Made by a program: the position numbers and the translations under genes. This document shows positions 26,191 through 39,049 of a stretch of 64,000 nt of DNA, piece by piece (the first letter of the stretch is position 1; the number at the start of each line of letters is the position of its first letter). The notes under the pieces are model-generated. The model ran no database searches. It was given only the letters and a program-made list of their open reading frames with translations, and was not told the origin of the DNA. The DNA comes from Geosiphon pyriformis (lineage: Eukaryota; Glomeromycota; Glomeromycetes; Archaeosporales; Geosiphonaceae), in NCBI GenBank assembly GCA_016748015.1, contig JAAOMT010000630.1, forward strand, positions 377,308 to 441,307, in the 5' to 3' direction.

Positions 26191-26800
26191 TGCTTATTTT
26201 ATGCAATTTTTGGTCAATCGTTCATGCCAAACCAATTCCAACCTTTGGAAATAACTTTGATAGTGATTCTTTTTCATTTGAAATGGAGACAATATTTTAT
26301 TAGATGAACCAACATCTCCATAAATAAATTGGTCCAATGGTTTTATTCTAAATGAATAGTGAAGTTTTATTCTCAAATAAACTTTCGTCATCGTCATCGT
26401 CATCGACGAATGTTTGGGAGCCAAATGAATTCAAAACGAATGGAGAGGATAAAGAGATTTTCTTAAACATTAATAAATAAACCGATCAAACGAATTTGAA
26501 AACCATTATTGATAACACTGCACTTGTACAAGACTTATCTGAAACTAACATTTCACAATTCACAAGCAATCAAGGTTTCCCTTTTCTGATGCTGAATTGG
26601 TTAATATCTTTGCTTCAAATTATGATAACAATATGAATACTCAAATACTTACATCAGCAACTGAAGAAGATCCACAGGTATTACCCGCAAGTGCGAAAGA
26701 AAAAGAAGGATTCTAAGTTATTGCTAGAATAGCTAATAAAGCCATTTGTCATAAAAAAAAAACTAAAAGATTCAAACGAATTGGTTTTTGGTGCTCTCAA
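26190..26800 (+). pseudogene. Degenerate coding remnant, family not recognised
   Basis: One plus-strand frame keeps coding-like stretches separated by stop codons: FGNNFDSDSFSFEME near 26235-26285, a serine run encoded by TCATCG repeats near 26388-26408, then TNVWEPNEF, and around 26545-26660 DLSETNISQF, FPFSDAELVNIFASNYD and TSATEEDPQV. A Lys-rich stretch follows near 26690. An acidic, Ser-rich leader followed by a basic stretch would fit a bZIP-like regulator, but this is a guess. Several in-frame stops argue against an active gene, unless unannotated introns remove them. Confidence 0.35.
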
Positions 26801-26809
26801 TCACTGATT

Positions 26810-28460
26810 TTTGGATTTGCAATTTTTTGGTTGAACTTTTAAGAACTCATTGCAATTTTTCATTAAGCTAAGAATTAGCCTAGTTAACAATTTTTTGGCT
26901 TATAATAAGAATACTATTGAATTGCAAAATATATATCACAAAAAATTACTGAGCACATTTTATTTAACTACTAATGTTCTAATATCTGATACTTTAAGTG
27001 TTTTATTGTATTATAATATGGTCTATTCTTTAAAGAAATTTGATATAACAAGCATGATTAAATTTTTGATTGAAAAATATTTTGTTATCAGAAAAGATTG
27101 AATCCAAAAGATCTTGTGCCTTAATGGTTTAATTTTGTTGTAAGTTTTTTTTATGTTAATAGTTTTTGTTTGTCTAACTTCAAGGCATTTTATGGTTCTT
27201 GTTGCCAAAGTATCCACAAATCAAGTAGTTTTTTTGTAATTAGAAGTGTCTTAAAAAAGCAAAGTTAGATCGTATTAATATTTTTACAGACAGTTTATTA
27301 AAAAATATAGGTTTGTCTGCCATTGTTAGTAGTGTTTTAGTTTTTTTTTAACAATTTAGGTTTGAACATAGATCTTCAAGTTTAAGGCCTAACATTGTCA
27401 ATATTGACTGAATTGCAAATTAATACTTTAGCTTTCAAGTACATATTGATTCCTAGTGTGATGATTATCTATTTTTATAATTAGACAGCTTTTAATATAT
27501 ATGTTTCTGAATTTAAATTAATATTGCTAGATTTATGCAATTGCTATTAAATAAAAAGACACCAAATTGCAAACATTATTTCAGATTAAAAAAATTTTGT
27601 TACTTAATCCAAGATTAAAGATTATTCTGATAATATAAGCAACAGTACAGTTAATACTATAATTTATAAAATTGCTTATTTATTTTTTATTCTATTTGTT
27701 TCTATTCAAAAAAGGTTTTTTTTGGCAGATAATATTACAGTTTTTAAAAATGCTTAATATTTTGTTTGTAATATGTATAAAACTATGTATTATGCTCAAT
27801 AAAAAACAGATTTTAATATTGAAATAATAAATAGCTTTTTAATTAAAAACATTAATTACATATATATTTTTTTGGTATAGTATTCCAATTTACACATGTT
27901 GTCTGAATTTTTTCTTAAACATATTGCCAATTTATGTATTTATTTAATAAAAACAATTTACAAATAATTGTTTTTAATAATTAAATAAAATTTGTATAAC
28001 AAATATTACTTTAGAGTTTTATGTTTGTATTATAAAGAAACAGATTTTTTAAATCAAGTTTTTACTTTTAAAATAAATGTTAAGTATTATAAAAAAATAT
28101 TATTAAATTATAATAGTTGTTAAAAATTATTAGCTAGTATGCAGTTTTTTTATTTTTAGTTTTACATATTTTATTTTTTGCTCTTTAGATAATAACTTAT
28201 ATACTGCTTTTTATAAGAGTTTTATTTTTAAAAATTAATATATCAAATTTTTTTAATCTAAAAATATTAAGACTACTTTTGTAAAATTTGTAATTTTTAT
28301 GTACAGTTAATTATTAGTTATAAAAACAGAATTCGGTTACATAGATTTAAATATAAAGCTACTATAAAAAAAAGTTGATTAGTAATAATAAGTTAATGCT
28401 TTATATAATATATAGTTTATTAAACAGGTTTTCTGTTGGTGTGATTTGTATACTCAGTAT
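26810..28460 (+). mobile_element. LINE fragment: 3' part of a non-LTR retrotransposon (copy A)
   Basis: The sequence aligns with the region after the RT core of the two longer copies. Frames at 26850-27101 (ISLVNNFLA, LYYNMVYSLKKFDI) match SLVNNFLAG and LYYNSVFFLRQFGI at 54840-55020 and SSVNNFLAE, LYYNLVYSLRRFGV on minus at 32080-32290. Around 27715-27830 a stretch reading ADNITVFKNA and YFVCNMYKTMY matches SDNAYYFVYNLYQS at 55730-55770. Around 28180-28270 it matches the 3' region at 56175-56255. It is full of stops and more AT-rich than the other copies, so it is probably the oldest. The endonuclease and RT core are absent. The boundaries are approximate. Confidence 0.75.
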
Positions 28461-29560
28461 AATTAAAACATATATGATAAATTTTGGTTTGTGTAATTAT
28501 TGCTTTTTTCAGATTTTAAGTAGTAAAGTTACAGTATATATATATATAATATAATTTTAATTGTTCCAAGTAATTAGTTATATGTAAATTATATTTAATA
28601 AAATTTACTTAGTCTAATTTTTATACTAAATAATAATCGGATCTTACTGATAAAACATAATAAAATATACAATTTTAATAAATTAATTAAAAGATTATAG
28701 TTATATAATTATTATAAAGTTTAAAATTAATTAATATGTAAATTTATTATTTAAAAATTAAAAATTTTAAGTTTTTTATTTTATTATTTATAAATACATA
28801 AATTAATAACTAAAATAAAAAAATATAAATTCTTAATTAAAAATAAAATAAAATAAATAAAAATATAAAATAAAAAAGCTTAATTGAGTATATTTTTAAG
28901 AAAAATCATCATTATATTATTTAATACCAGCTAAGTATATTGTTAATAAATAATATTTATTTGTATATAATTGTTTAAATATTATAATTAATATAAATAG
29001 ATTCTTTATAGTCTTTATTATCTTTATCTAAATCTTATTTTTTATCTTAATATTTTATTCTTTTTTATTCTTTTGCTTATATAAGTTTTTAAATTAACAC
29101 AAAATCTTAAAGTTATATAACTTTACTTATTATTACTAATATTATTTTATCCGTTGTATTTTATAATAAAATTAATATTCAAAATTATAACTGACAACAG
29201 TATTTTTATTTTTAAATTTTTTAGAATATATTATACATATTATATTTTTTTAAAATAATAAATTTCAAATAACATAGCTATGTATATAATAATAATATTA
29301 ATAATTAAAGTATTTTTGAGTTTTATAAATATAAATATGTTAAAATAAAAACAATTTACAAATGTTGAATTATAAAAATGAAAAATATTGTTAATAAAAG
29401 CTTATATATTCTTATTAATAATTACAAAAATAAAACAAGAATTTAAAGGACAGTAAAACTTTTAAAAAAATAAAAAAAATTACAATAATAAAATTTATAA
29501 GTTTTGTTTTATACTTTTGTATAAATCGATAAAAATGTGTATAAATTAAAATTTATACTA
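28460..29560. other. AT-rich DNA, no gene seen
   Basis: Almost pure A/T sequence between LINE copy A and the satellite array. No coding frame of note. Confidence 0.5.
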
Positions 29561-30400
29561 AAAAAAATCAACTTTTTGTTAATTTTTTAAATATCTGATT
29601 AATTATATAATAATAATTATTTATATTAAAAATTGATTGTTTGTTAACTTTTTAAATATTTTTTTAAAAACATGAATTGTTATAATGCCTATTTGTATAT
29701 ATTAAATTAGATTTAATGTAAATTAATTGTTAAATATATGACAACAATTGTTTATACTAAAAAAAAATTAACTGTTTACTGATTTATTAAATGCTTTTTT
29801 AGAAATATAGATTGTTATATTGTTAATTTACATGTATTAAATTATATTTAGTAAATATTAATTGTTAAATTTATAATAATAGTTGTTTATATTAAAAAAA
29901 ATTAATTATTTACTAATTTTCTAAATGTTTTTTTGGAAATATAAGTTATTATAATATTTATTTATATATATTAAATTAAATTAATGCAAATTAATTATTA
30001 AATATATAGTAATAGTTATTTATATTAGAATAAAACAGTTGTTTATTGGTTTTTTAAATAGTTTAAAATATAAGTAATTTTAATATTAATTTGTATATAT
30101 TAAATTAAATTTAGTATATATTAACTATTAAATAAATAATAATAATTATTTATACTAAAAAAAATCAACTGTTTATTGATTTTTTAAATGTTTTTTTAAA
30201 GCATGTATTATTATAATATCTATTTGTATATATTAAATTAAGTATAATATAAAATATATATTAATAATTGTTTATATTAAAAAAAATTAATTATTTACTG
30301 TTTTTTAAATGTTTTTTTAAAAACAAAATTTGTTATAATATTAATTTATATATATTAGATTAAATTTAGCACAAATTAATTTTTAATTATATTTATTATA
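29560..30400. repeat. AT-rich tandem satellite, unit about 130 bp, about six copies
   Basis: A shared motif recurs at about 29628, 29765, 29897, 30033, 30163 and 30285: an A-run followed by TTAATTGTTTACT or a close variant. Each time it is followed by ATTTTTTAAATG and then a block ending in TTGTATATATTAAATTAAATTTA. Spacing is about 120-137 bp. Another unit is at about 37605-37690 on the far side of the minus LINE. The array stops just before the 3' end of that LINE. Confidence 0.8.
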
Positions 30401-32051
30401 GTTAAAACTTTTTTTTAATTTTATTTATTTATTTAGTTATATTTTATTATTGCAATTTAATAAATAAAGCCTAATCACTATTTAATATACAAAATTAGAC
30501 TAAGTAACCGAAATTAGATATGACTTATACATTTATTACATGTGGCCAGCCATTTAAGCCAAACAAGACAACACTATACATTTATTACAACTTTTATATT
30601 GCCAATCAAACTCAAAAAGAAAAAACATGATTTATGTCTATCAAAACTAATAGCAAAAAATTCAGCAATACTAAGAAGTCAGACTATACTATCTGACAAC
30701 TCAGCCACCAAGCCATAAAACACATTGTACACTACCTCACCATCATTTGTCAAGCCGGTTTTTTCTATCTCAGTCTTAAATATAGCTCTACTAAGCCAAA
30801 TCAGTGAACAATGCTTCTTTACCAATTAACTTATAAATAAAACAACAGCTTTTTTCTTAGTGTCAAACATCACTAATACTTCCATGCACCAGTCTTTAAG
30901 CATAAAATTCTTACAAATCACAGTGTACAAGTTCACATCTACTAAGCAATAGAAAAGAGTTTCCAATACAACAGATGACAAAAGATTATATGAACCAGCC
31001 ACAAAAATTTACTTGTCAAAAAACTCTGCAAAAATATTTTTATGGCTTTTAACATTTTCAATACATGTGAAAACATGATCCAGAAGCTTTATTTTACTAT
31101 ACAGCAAACACAACACATTTAAATAATTCTTATTATATAATTTTTTTCTAACCACCACTAATAAATATCTATATACAGTCTTTATTAAATAAGTTCACAG
31201 ATTAGTAAACTTTTTATTGGTAAAATCAAACAATATATATAAATTAGGGTGCCATATCTTAGCAGTAAACAGCCAATTCACTTTTTTAATCAAAACATTA
31301 AGTACCACTCAACAACTTGGACCAATTTTTTATTGAACACAAGAAATAAAACTGTATATATTCTGAATGAAATAATGTGTATTGTCAAAAACAGTTATGA
31401 CATCAGCCATAATATAGTGTTCTTTAACTCTAATTGGCAGAAACAAATGAGATTCAGCTGCCTTACTAGCCATTTGATTAACCTTATTATTATTCTACAT
31501 CCCTAAATGATCCTTGATTTTTATCCATTCAACTGAGAGATTTTTATTCCTTATTAAATTGTGTATATGTCTATTTAACAACAATTGCAAAAATCTGGCA
31601 CAGCACAATTAATCACAACAACACATGTATTAATAGCCATCTGACTGTTTATATATAGAACCACTATACAAAAAAAAGAGACACATTCCAAAAACAAAGC
31701 AACAGTCTGTAGCTTGATCAAAATAAATGGCAGGAAATCATCTACTCCAATGCCAATACCTATATCTGCAGCAGAAAAATATGCAGCAACTTTATTAGTG
31801 ACTTTAAAAAAGCCTTAGTTCTTTAAGAAGCTGTCTGTATACATGTCCAAAGCATTTAATCAAACCTTATGCAAATGTTCATGAATCTCAAAAAATCCAA
31901 CAGAATCCAACATACTTAAAATACAATATCTATTAATATGTAAAAAAACAAATATTATTGGTTTATTATTATCCTAAAACTTTAAAGTCAATTTGAATCA
32001 AAATAGCATTAAGCCCCTGATATCTAACTTTTTCCAATAACAAAATGTCTT

Positions 32052-34107
32052 TCAATCCATAACTCTGTTTTTTTTATCCAGAAGTTTGTTATTAAACATT
32101 ACCCCAAACCTCCTAAGAGAATAAACCAAATTATAATACAAAGACTTTTTAAGAATATTAGACATTAAGACTTTTCTGGGACTGCAAAAAGCATTAAGCA
32201 AGATGTTATCTAAAAACAACTTATTAACCAAAAAAATTCTTATAATTTCAGCCAAAAAGTTATTGACAGAACTAACTTGCAACTTAATAAAATGTTTCAA
32301 AAAATTTGAAAGAACCCAACCCAGAATCTGCAGATCCAAAAATTGATGTTCAAACAAATGCCCAAGGATGTCTAGAGTATTAGTAAACATAATCACTAAT
32401 AACATGCTCTCAGTCTAAATCTGTTTGAATGACTTCAAATTATACAGAGAAGAATAGTACAAAGTTTCACTTGAGAAGTCACATGGCAAACCAGTCTTGA
32501 ATTTAAAACTTTTTCTAATTAATATATCTCACTTATAATACACACTTGGCAAGACAAAACTAAACTGAGACCTATAGTTAACTATAAGCTGAAAAATAAC
32601 CAACACTAAATAAGAAAACAGCTTATTAGTAATAATTTTTTTAAGCACCACATTAACAAAAAATCAAATATTTGAATAAGTTTTTGCTAGACTTGGCTTA
32701 AACAGCCTTTCAGTTGACAAAAAAATACTCAGATACTTATGTAATTCTCCCTTCTTGGTAATTAAAATTGACAGCCCACCAATCTTTAAAAAAGTAATTT
32801 TAACACTTTGATTAATAGAGATAATCACAGTTTTTTTATAGTTGATTAAAATGTTATTAACCCTAAAAAATTCACTTACAATGTTTAAAACATACTGTGT
32901 AGAAAACTTGACAGTTCCCAACCAAGATCATATTGTCTATAAATAAATCAGCAGCAAAAAACAAAGACATTCCACCAATATTTTCTATCCTGCTCATTTT
33001 GGCAACAAATCTAATATTAATTCAATATTTACACAAATATTTATGTCTCTTAACCTTATATAACAATAAATTATAAAAAATTTTCCAAAGGAGAAGTGAA
33101 AAGATTTCATCTTGGTCCAATTTATTATATATTCTGTAGCCTTCTGAGAGACCAAAATCAGTTATTATTTTATTAATTTTATCTTCATGTATGTTACTAA
33201 AAAACCCAATAAACTTTTTGCATATTTTAATTCATTACAAGCTAGCTCTTAAGTAATGCTAACTAACTAAGTTATATGTTTTACACATATTCTATAAGAC
33301 CAACCAAAGTTTTTTGTTCTTTTTTAAAGCATCATTAACTACCAACCTGACAGTAAACACAGGAGACTAAGTAAATGTATTCTTTAAAACTGAAAAATTA
33401 TCATCCCAAAAAACACTAAATCTGCTACATATAACTAAAATCTAATTAGAAAAAACTTTGAAAAGAATTTTCCTAGCCATCTTGATCAAAACAATAGGCC
33501 AAGTGTTTGTCAAAATCTTATTCCAATCATAAGGTTTTGAAATTATTGAGACCTAAGTCTTTTTTCATAAAACAAGAATACTACTAAAGAACAAACATGC
33601 ATTCAACAACTCCAGAAGACATCTCATTATATCATCACTACTATGCTTTCAAAGTTCATTAAAAATAACAGACAAATCAGCAATCTTGCCATTGAACAGA
33701 CCACCAACCACCAAGAGCAATTTTTTTATATTGATCACACCTATTATACCAGAGAAAACATTATTATTTATATAATCTAACAGCAAATATTGGTGAGCCC
33801 AAAGATTAAGCATTACTAAAAGCACATTCTATTTCCTTGTTCATCTTTCCATAATCTTATCAACACTGAGTTTTATATCTTCTAGTTCTAAAACCAACTT
33901 ACTTTCTACTATCAAGTAATTCAAAACTATCTTGTGAAAAGACTGATTCAGAATACTTTTAATTATACTCTCTTTATTAAAACAAAAACTTTTTATGTAC
34001 TTCTCAACAGCCTTTTTAATAGAAGTTTTTTTAGCTAATCTTAACTTGTAAAGCTTGGGCTTCTTGTATTCTTTATAAATCATTAATAAATGTTTGAGAA
34101 CTTTCAT
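32052..34107 (-). pseudogene. LINE copy B: connector, reverse transcriptase and post-RT region
   Basis: Broken frames on minus. 34107-33841 encodes the stretch before the RT (KSILNQSFHKIVLNYLIVE), matching SILKC and SFYKIVLDYLVIE in copy C. The catalytic box reads LFIDNMI at 32943-32932 where active elements have two Asp residues. 32921-32664 carries the following segment (LNIVSEFFRVNNILIN, KKGELHKYLSIFLSTE), and 32405-32052 the post-RT region (SSVNNFLAE, YSLRRFGV). At least one frameshift separates the FIDN box from the next segment. Reverse transcription by this copy is not expected. Confidence 0.8.
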
Positions 34108-34692
34108 TAAATTTACACTATCTTAAATTATGTCCATAGTTTTAAGAGTCTTAACTCTATCTAAAGTCAACTATTTCATAGCAAAACAATTAAATTCACT
34201 CATGTTACCTAAGCTTAACATCTTAACAATCTTAGTAATTAGCAGTTTCAATTCAAAAAACTTTGACAAATACTAGTTTCTTATACACTAAAACTTATTA
34301 AATCAACACTTAAAAAATGTTTTATCTGTCAATTCTACTATTATTTCCTCTAATAATTTCTATATAGTATTTAGATCCCCATAAGTCTTTGCTCTTGAGA
34401 ATACATTTTCTATTACTGCAAACTTGGCCAAAGAACAACCCTTAAATCATGTTCATTTGGCATTATTTGCATCCTTAATTCTAAACTTTCAATGATTTTT
34501 ATTAGTCTGTTTGTGCATGCTATTCAACCAAACATCTAGAAGACCACCCAAACCAATTGATACTGAAACAGCTCTGTGATCAGTATTAAAAAATTTAAAC
34601 ATAGCATAAACCTCATAATTCACAATTGCAAATAACAGACTTCTGCTTACCAAAACATAATCAATAACTTTTTCAACACTCTTTAAGTTGTT

Positions 34693-35052
34693 TCACATAG
34701 AGATCTTAATTAACAAATGTCTACCAAATGAATTGACCAGATCCAAATCTGAACAAAACTTGAAACTTGCACTCTTTTTAAACCTATTTTTATTGAAATC
34801 TCTACTCAAAACTACAAAGCTGCTAGAATTGACTGTCTTAGCTATAAAAGAGTTGATTTTTGAAACCAGTTCAAACTTAATCTCAGCAGAAACACTAATA
34901 TATAAACTCAGAAATATAACTAAAAGCTTGCCTTTAAAGAAAAGCCAAACAGAAACAAGACAACCAAGAATTTTCTTAATTTTAGACACATAACAAACCA
35001 AAAAATTGTTCATAATAATTGCTATTCCAGCACCAAGAAATTTTTTGTTCAA
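34693..35052 (-). pseudogene. LINE copy B: apurinic-like (EEP) endonuclease remnant
   Basis: The longest open stretch contains GAGIAIIMNNFL, LYISVSAEIKFELVSKINSFIA, and SSFVVLSRDFNKNRFKKS followed by DLDLVNSFG. The same order is in copy C at 41053-41340 (LYAGISISIYFSQ, SSFTIVDSDFNENG, DLSLVNTFS). In the EEP family the loop G-D-F-N carries the catalytic Asp and Asn; here the preceding Gly is Arg (SRDFN). This domain nicks target DNA in APE-type LINEs. Confidence 0.75.
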
Positions 35053-35239
35053 TTCAGATAAGAAAACTCTTATCTCATTAAACTTATTTATAATTTATAG
35101 TCTAATGCCAGACTTCAACTTTGTTTTTGTAACAATTGAAACTATATTCCCTAATTTATTATGCTAACAAACAATATTTTCTTGCTTGACAGAGACATTA
35201 ATATTTTAAATATTGTATGTTGCTACTTTCTATACTAAT

Positions 35240-36934
35240 TCACTCATTGAAGAGAAGTGTTTGTAAAAAAACTGAGTCAGCACACAACTGATCCAATTTT
35301 GCTAGTACTAAATTAATAGAAGCCTTGAGAGCCACCAATTTTAACTCCAAACAGTTCATCTTAGTAGTCAAAATCTTTGAACTACTCAGATCTAAAGCCA
35401 AAACATTGGAAAAAGCCAAAGAAGAAAACAAAAACAACAAATTAAAATTATCTAAAACCATATCTAAACTTGAATTTAAATTAGCAGCCATTGAGATAGT
35501 TAAGTCATAAAAAAAAAAAGAGAGCCAAAAGCACTAATTCCATTTTGCTGAGTCTATACACTATGCCAAAAACTTGATCTACTAAGAACTCTAAAAAATG
35601 CTTTAGAAAAGCCAGACAATTATTAATTAACAAATCATTTTTGGCAACCAACACATTTTTCTTCTTATTTAAGACATTAGAAACAGAAAACTAAAAACCA
35701 AAACTAAAACCAATACCATCAAAGGAGACAGCAAATAAAACTACCTAAATCTATGTTTTGCTATTAAAAAAAACTGAGCAAACAATGGAAATCTGTTTTT
35801 TCTTATATATGTTTGCCAAATAAATACAATCTTGTAAATTGATAGTTTTTTTCTGTGATTACCCAAATTTCTACCAGTTAAACAGCCATCAAAAATATGG
35901 CCAAATTATTTATACTCAATGCAACAGACCAGAAAAAGACCAGCCCAGTACAAATTTACACTTTTGAAAACTAACAGAAAATCAATAATAGCCAATTTGA
36001 ATGCTTTATTAGCAAAACAAATTACAACACATTTGTTACATATATATGGACTCAAATTATGGTCAATAAAACATGTTTTCTTATTATATAATTCCAGCAA
36101 ACCAGAGAGATTATGGGCAATAGTGCTTACTAGCAAAGTATACAATAAAGTTTAATGCTAATTTCTTAAAACTCATGATTGTTTATCATTAATTACCAAA
36201 GCTACATGTATAAAATCTTTTTTTATAAAAATTGACTACTTAGAAACAACCAAATTAGCAACATCTGATAATTTAAACTCTATTAGGATCTTTTGCTAAA
36301 GACCAATCAATTATATTTTAATTAAAATTATCTTGCCAAATTTAGAAAACACTAATTTTACTGCCAATTAGGGAAAATTGATTGGAATCTCCTTAACAAT
36401 TATTTCTTGATTTGTATAACTGTTTGGTTTACTTATATTATCATTAACTAAAAATTTTTTACTAATAGTCATTTTTTTTGTTTTGCTTAAACTTAATTCA
36501 AAAATTAAAGTAAATCTAATAATGTTTAGAAGTTTTAAGAGAATAAAAAATCCCCCAAAACTATTAACTTGATAACAAATTTTTTTCACATATAATAACT
36601 TATTACTAATAGTTTTGCTAGGCATAGCAGACAATTTAACATCCAATGCAAATGATTTAATAGACTTAAAAATTTGTCTTTTAAGATCATATAATTTAAC
36701 TAATAACAGCTGATTAACACCAATAAACTTAGGAAATAGAAAAACCAGAATATTATCATTATTGCTTATGTTTTTAAATAAAAATGTTTTTGAAAAGTGG
36801 TTAAGCACATACATTTGAGTGCAAATTTTTTTCAGTGTGGTCTTGTTTATATTCTTATTATTTGCTGAAATATCTGAATTTATATAGTTTGTTTTTTTAA
36901 TAACTGTGTTTTTTATATTATTAATGTTTGACAA
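35240..36934 (-). pseudogene. LINE copy B: ORF1-like region with degenerate zinc knuckle
   Basis: 36934-36368 is the longest open frame (188 residues) and contains IKSFALDVKLSAMPSKT, an FGG motif and VNDNISKPNSYTNQEIIVKEIPINFP. The homologous part of copy C (38175-38760) reads VLNINFSTVEKK, FRGVTTLSKFE, NVNVKKQGIHSD and VIIKEISINTP. The next part (36145-35906) includes SGLLELYNKKTCFID and VNLYWAGLFLVCC before a lost knuckle. 35491-35240 holds a Leu/Ser-rich segment (SSSKILTTKMNCLELKLVAL) also found in copy C at about 40640-40740. The N-terminal start is not certain. Confidence 0.7.
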
Positions 36935-37069
36935 ATCACTGATACTATTTACAATGCTGCTAACATTGCTTTTTCAGAACACTACAGATTTAACACTGGC
37001 ACTACTAACATTTTTCAAGCTCAGAAAGCTAGCAAACAAGTTAACTATATTATCAGTTACAGGTTTTTT

Positions 37070-37930
37070 TGGTTAATTATAATTAATTATATGTATTAAT
37101 TATTGAATTTATTAGCTAATTATTTTATTTTTAGAAATAGTTATTAATGTAATTATTAACTTAATTATTAATTTTTTAAAACTATAGAAAATAAATCTAT
37201 ATTTAGATTAAAATTCATTTAAAGTAAATATTAATATAATTATACTAACTTCTTTATTTTTTTTAATTTTTTTTTATATAATTGTTAATTTTTGTAAAAT
37301 ATATTAAATAAATATTTATTGAAAAATAAAATTAATACCTAATATTAAATTTTAAAAATATTAACATATATTATAAAATTATATTAGTTTGTTATTTTGT
37401 ATTAATAATATAACTATTTTTCTATTTTTAGATTCTTTTGTTATTTTTTAAAAAAAATAGTAACTAAAATATTTATAAAACTAATTTTGCATATTAAATT
37501 TTTACTAATTGAATTTATTTATTAAAATTAAATTATTTTTTATCATTTAATACTGTTTTTTTGTTATTTATTAATATTTTATATTTTGATTATAATAATA
37601 TGATAACAATTATTTATATTAAAAAAAATCAATTATTTACTAGTATTTTTTTAAAACATAAATTGTTATAATGCTAATTTATATAACTTAATAGCTTTGT
37701 AAATTTATTTTCTATTTTTTATTTATTTATCTTATAATATTATATATTTTATGAAAAAAATATTTATATTTAAAAATTTTTTTATATATAGTGTTTACAA
37801 TATTAACTAATTTTTATTAGTTGCTATTTTTTACTTATATTTTATGTTAATTTTAAATATCTTAAATACAAAATAGAGAATATATAACAAACTAATTAAA
37901 AAAAATGTGGTTTATATTATATATAACTTT
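37070..37930. other. AT-rich spacer between head-to-head LINE copies, with one satellite unit
   Basis: About 860 bp of A/T-rich DNA. At about 37605-37690 it contains a unit closely resembling the satellite at 29560-30400. No coding capacity was seen. Confidence 0.6.
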
Positions 37931-38059
37931 TGATAATATGTTTATTAATTGTTTTTTTTTATTTTTTTAAGTTTAATTATATTTATTATTTTAAAAAAAC
38001 ATATACAAAAATAACTCTTTTGTGGTGGACCTGGAAATTGCTTCAAGTAGCAGTATGTT

Positions 38060-39049
38060 TAAGAAAAAAACTTCAAAAAATGCTTTTTATGGTCCTGTTA
38101 GTAGTACTTTCTCTTAAAAGAAAAAAGTTTTTATTGGCAATATTAAACACTCCAGTAATGAAAAAAAATTTTTTTTGACCAAACCTGGTGTCAATAATGG
38201 CATGTATTTGAATATAAATAGTGAGCTTAATAACAATAATCTTAATAGTGCTACAATAGATTCAGGTAGTAATTTTTTTTTTGATTTGACTGCAACAATT
38301 CTTAAAGCTAAGAGAGTCAATAATGATTTGATTGGTAGTTCTTCTATTAATACTATTAATTTTGGAATGAATGAGGATATGGTTTATCTCTCTTTTCTTC
38401 TCAATATCTTTTTTGACAAAAGATAGATTGATCCCAAAGTAGTAAAAACTCAGATTAAAGTGCTCATCAAGAAATTTTTTGTTTTGAATATTAATTTCTC
38501 AACTGTGGAAAAAAAATTAGTGATGGCAAAAACTCAGTTTGCTAGAAAAATTTTTTTAGTTGTTAATAGTTTTAGGGGGGTTACTACTCTCTCAAAATTT
38601 GAAAAGATCATCAAATCTACCTTTACTTTAGAAATCAGCATGAAAAAAGCTATTTTATTGGCCAAAAATAATAGAATTATTACAAATGTCAATGTTAAAA
38701 AACAAGGAATACATTCAGATTGAACTGTGATCATTAAAGAAATTTCTATAAATACACCAAAAAAAATAATCGTCATTGCAGTATCTGAATTTAGGAAATT
38801 AAATCAATCAAAATTCAGTTAATTGGAATATAGCAGAAAGCTATGGTGGAATTTGCCAAATTGGGTCAGACTAAATAATTGGCTGATAAATAGTTTTTTT
38901 TTGATTGAAAAAGATTTAATGTGAGTGGCTATGGCTGTGGGAGATTGTGATATCTGGGCATTAAAGAATCAATTCAGAACTCTGTTGTATACTTTGCCTA
39001 TGAGAACAACTGTTCATAACTTGAGCACTCTTTTAGAAAGAATTGGTGG
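38060..39049 (+). pseudogene. LINE copy C: ORF1-like N-terminal part
   Basis: Begins near MFKKKTSKNAFYG (about 38055). Broken frames at 38175-38426 and 38460-38723 give KAKRVNNDLIGSSS, LNINFSTVEKK, FRGVTTLSKFEKIIKSTF and GIHSD, then VIIKEISINTP; an in-frame TGA follows GIHSD. Further on, VAMAVGDCDIWALKNQFRTLLY and STLLERIGG are readable up to the solo LTR insertion at 39050. It corresponds to the minus-strand frames of copy B between 36934 and 36100. Confidence 0.7.
39046..39049 (+). repeat. Target-site duplication GTGG, left of solo LTR
   Basis: GTGG here and again at 39932-39935, directly flanking the TGTTA...TAACA element. With one copy removed the LINE reads GGT GGG AAA ACT TGT (GGKTC), matching KKTC of copy B. 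Confidence 0.85.

Larger units (their letters stand above)
30450..37070 (-). mobile_element. Long LINE (non-LTR retrotransposon) copy B, degenerate
   Basis: Coding strand is minus; 5' end near 37070, 3' end near 30450. Order on minus: ORF1-type region with a degenerate knuckle (36934-35900), linker (35491-35240), endonuclease/exonuclease/phosphatase domain (35052-34693), connector (34107-33841), reverse transcriptase (about 33840-32400) and RNase H/C-terminal part (to about 30500). All parts are broken by stops and frameshifts. The coding strand is T/G-rich and C-poor throughout, which marks its extent. The RT box that normally reads F/Y-x-DD is FIDN. It faces copy C head to head across about 0.9 kb of AT-rich DNA. 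Confidence 0.85.

Noticed and set aside
29560-30400. LINE 3' UTR repeats as an explanation for the satellite
   Set aside because: The 3' end of copy C (56.6 kb) has no such units after it, and a unit lies at the 5' side of the LINEs, so the array is not simply part of the LINE tail.
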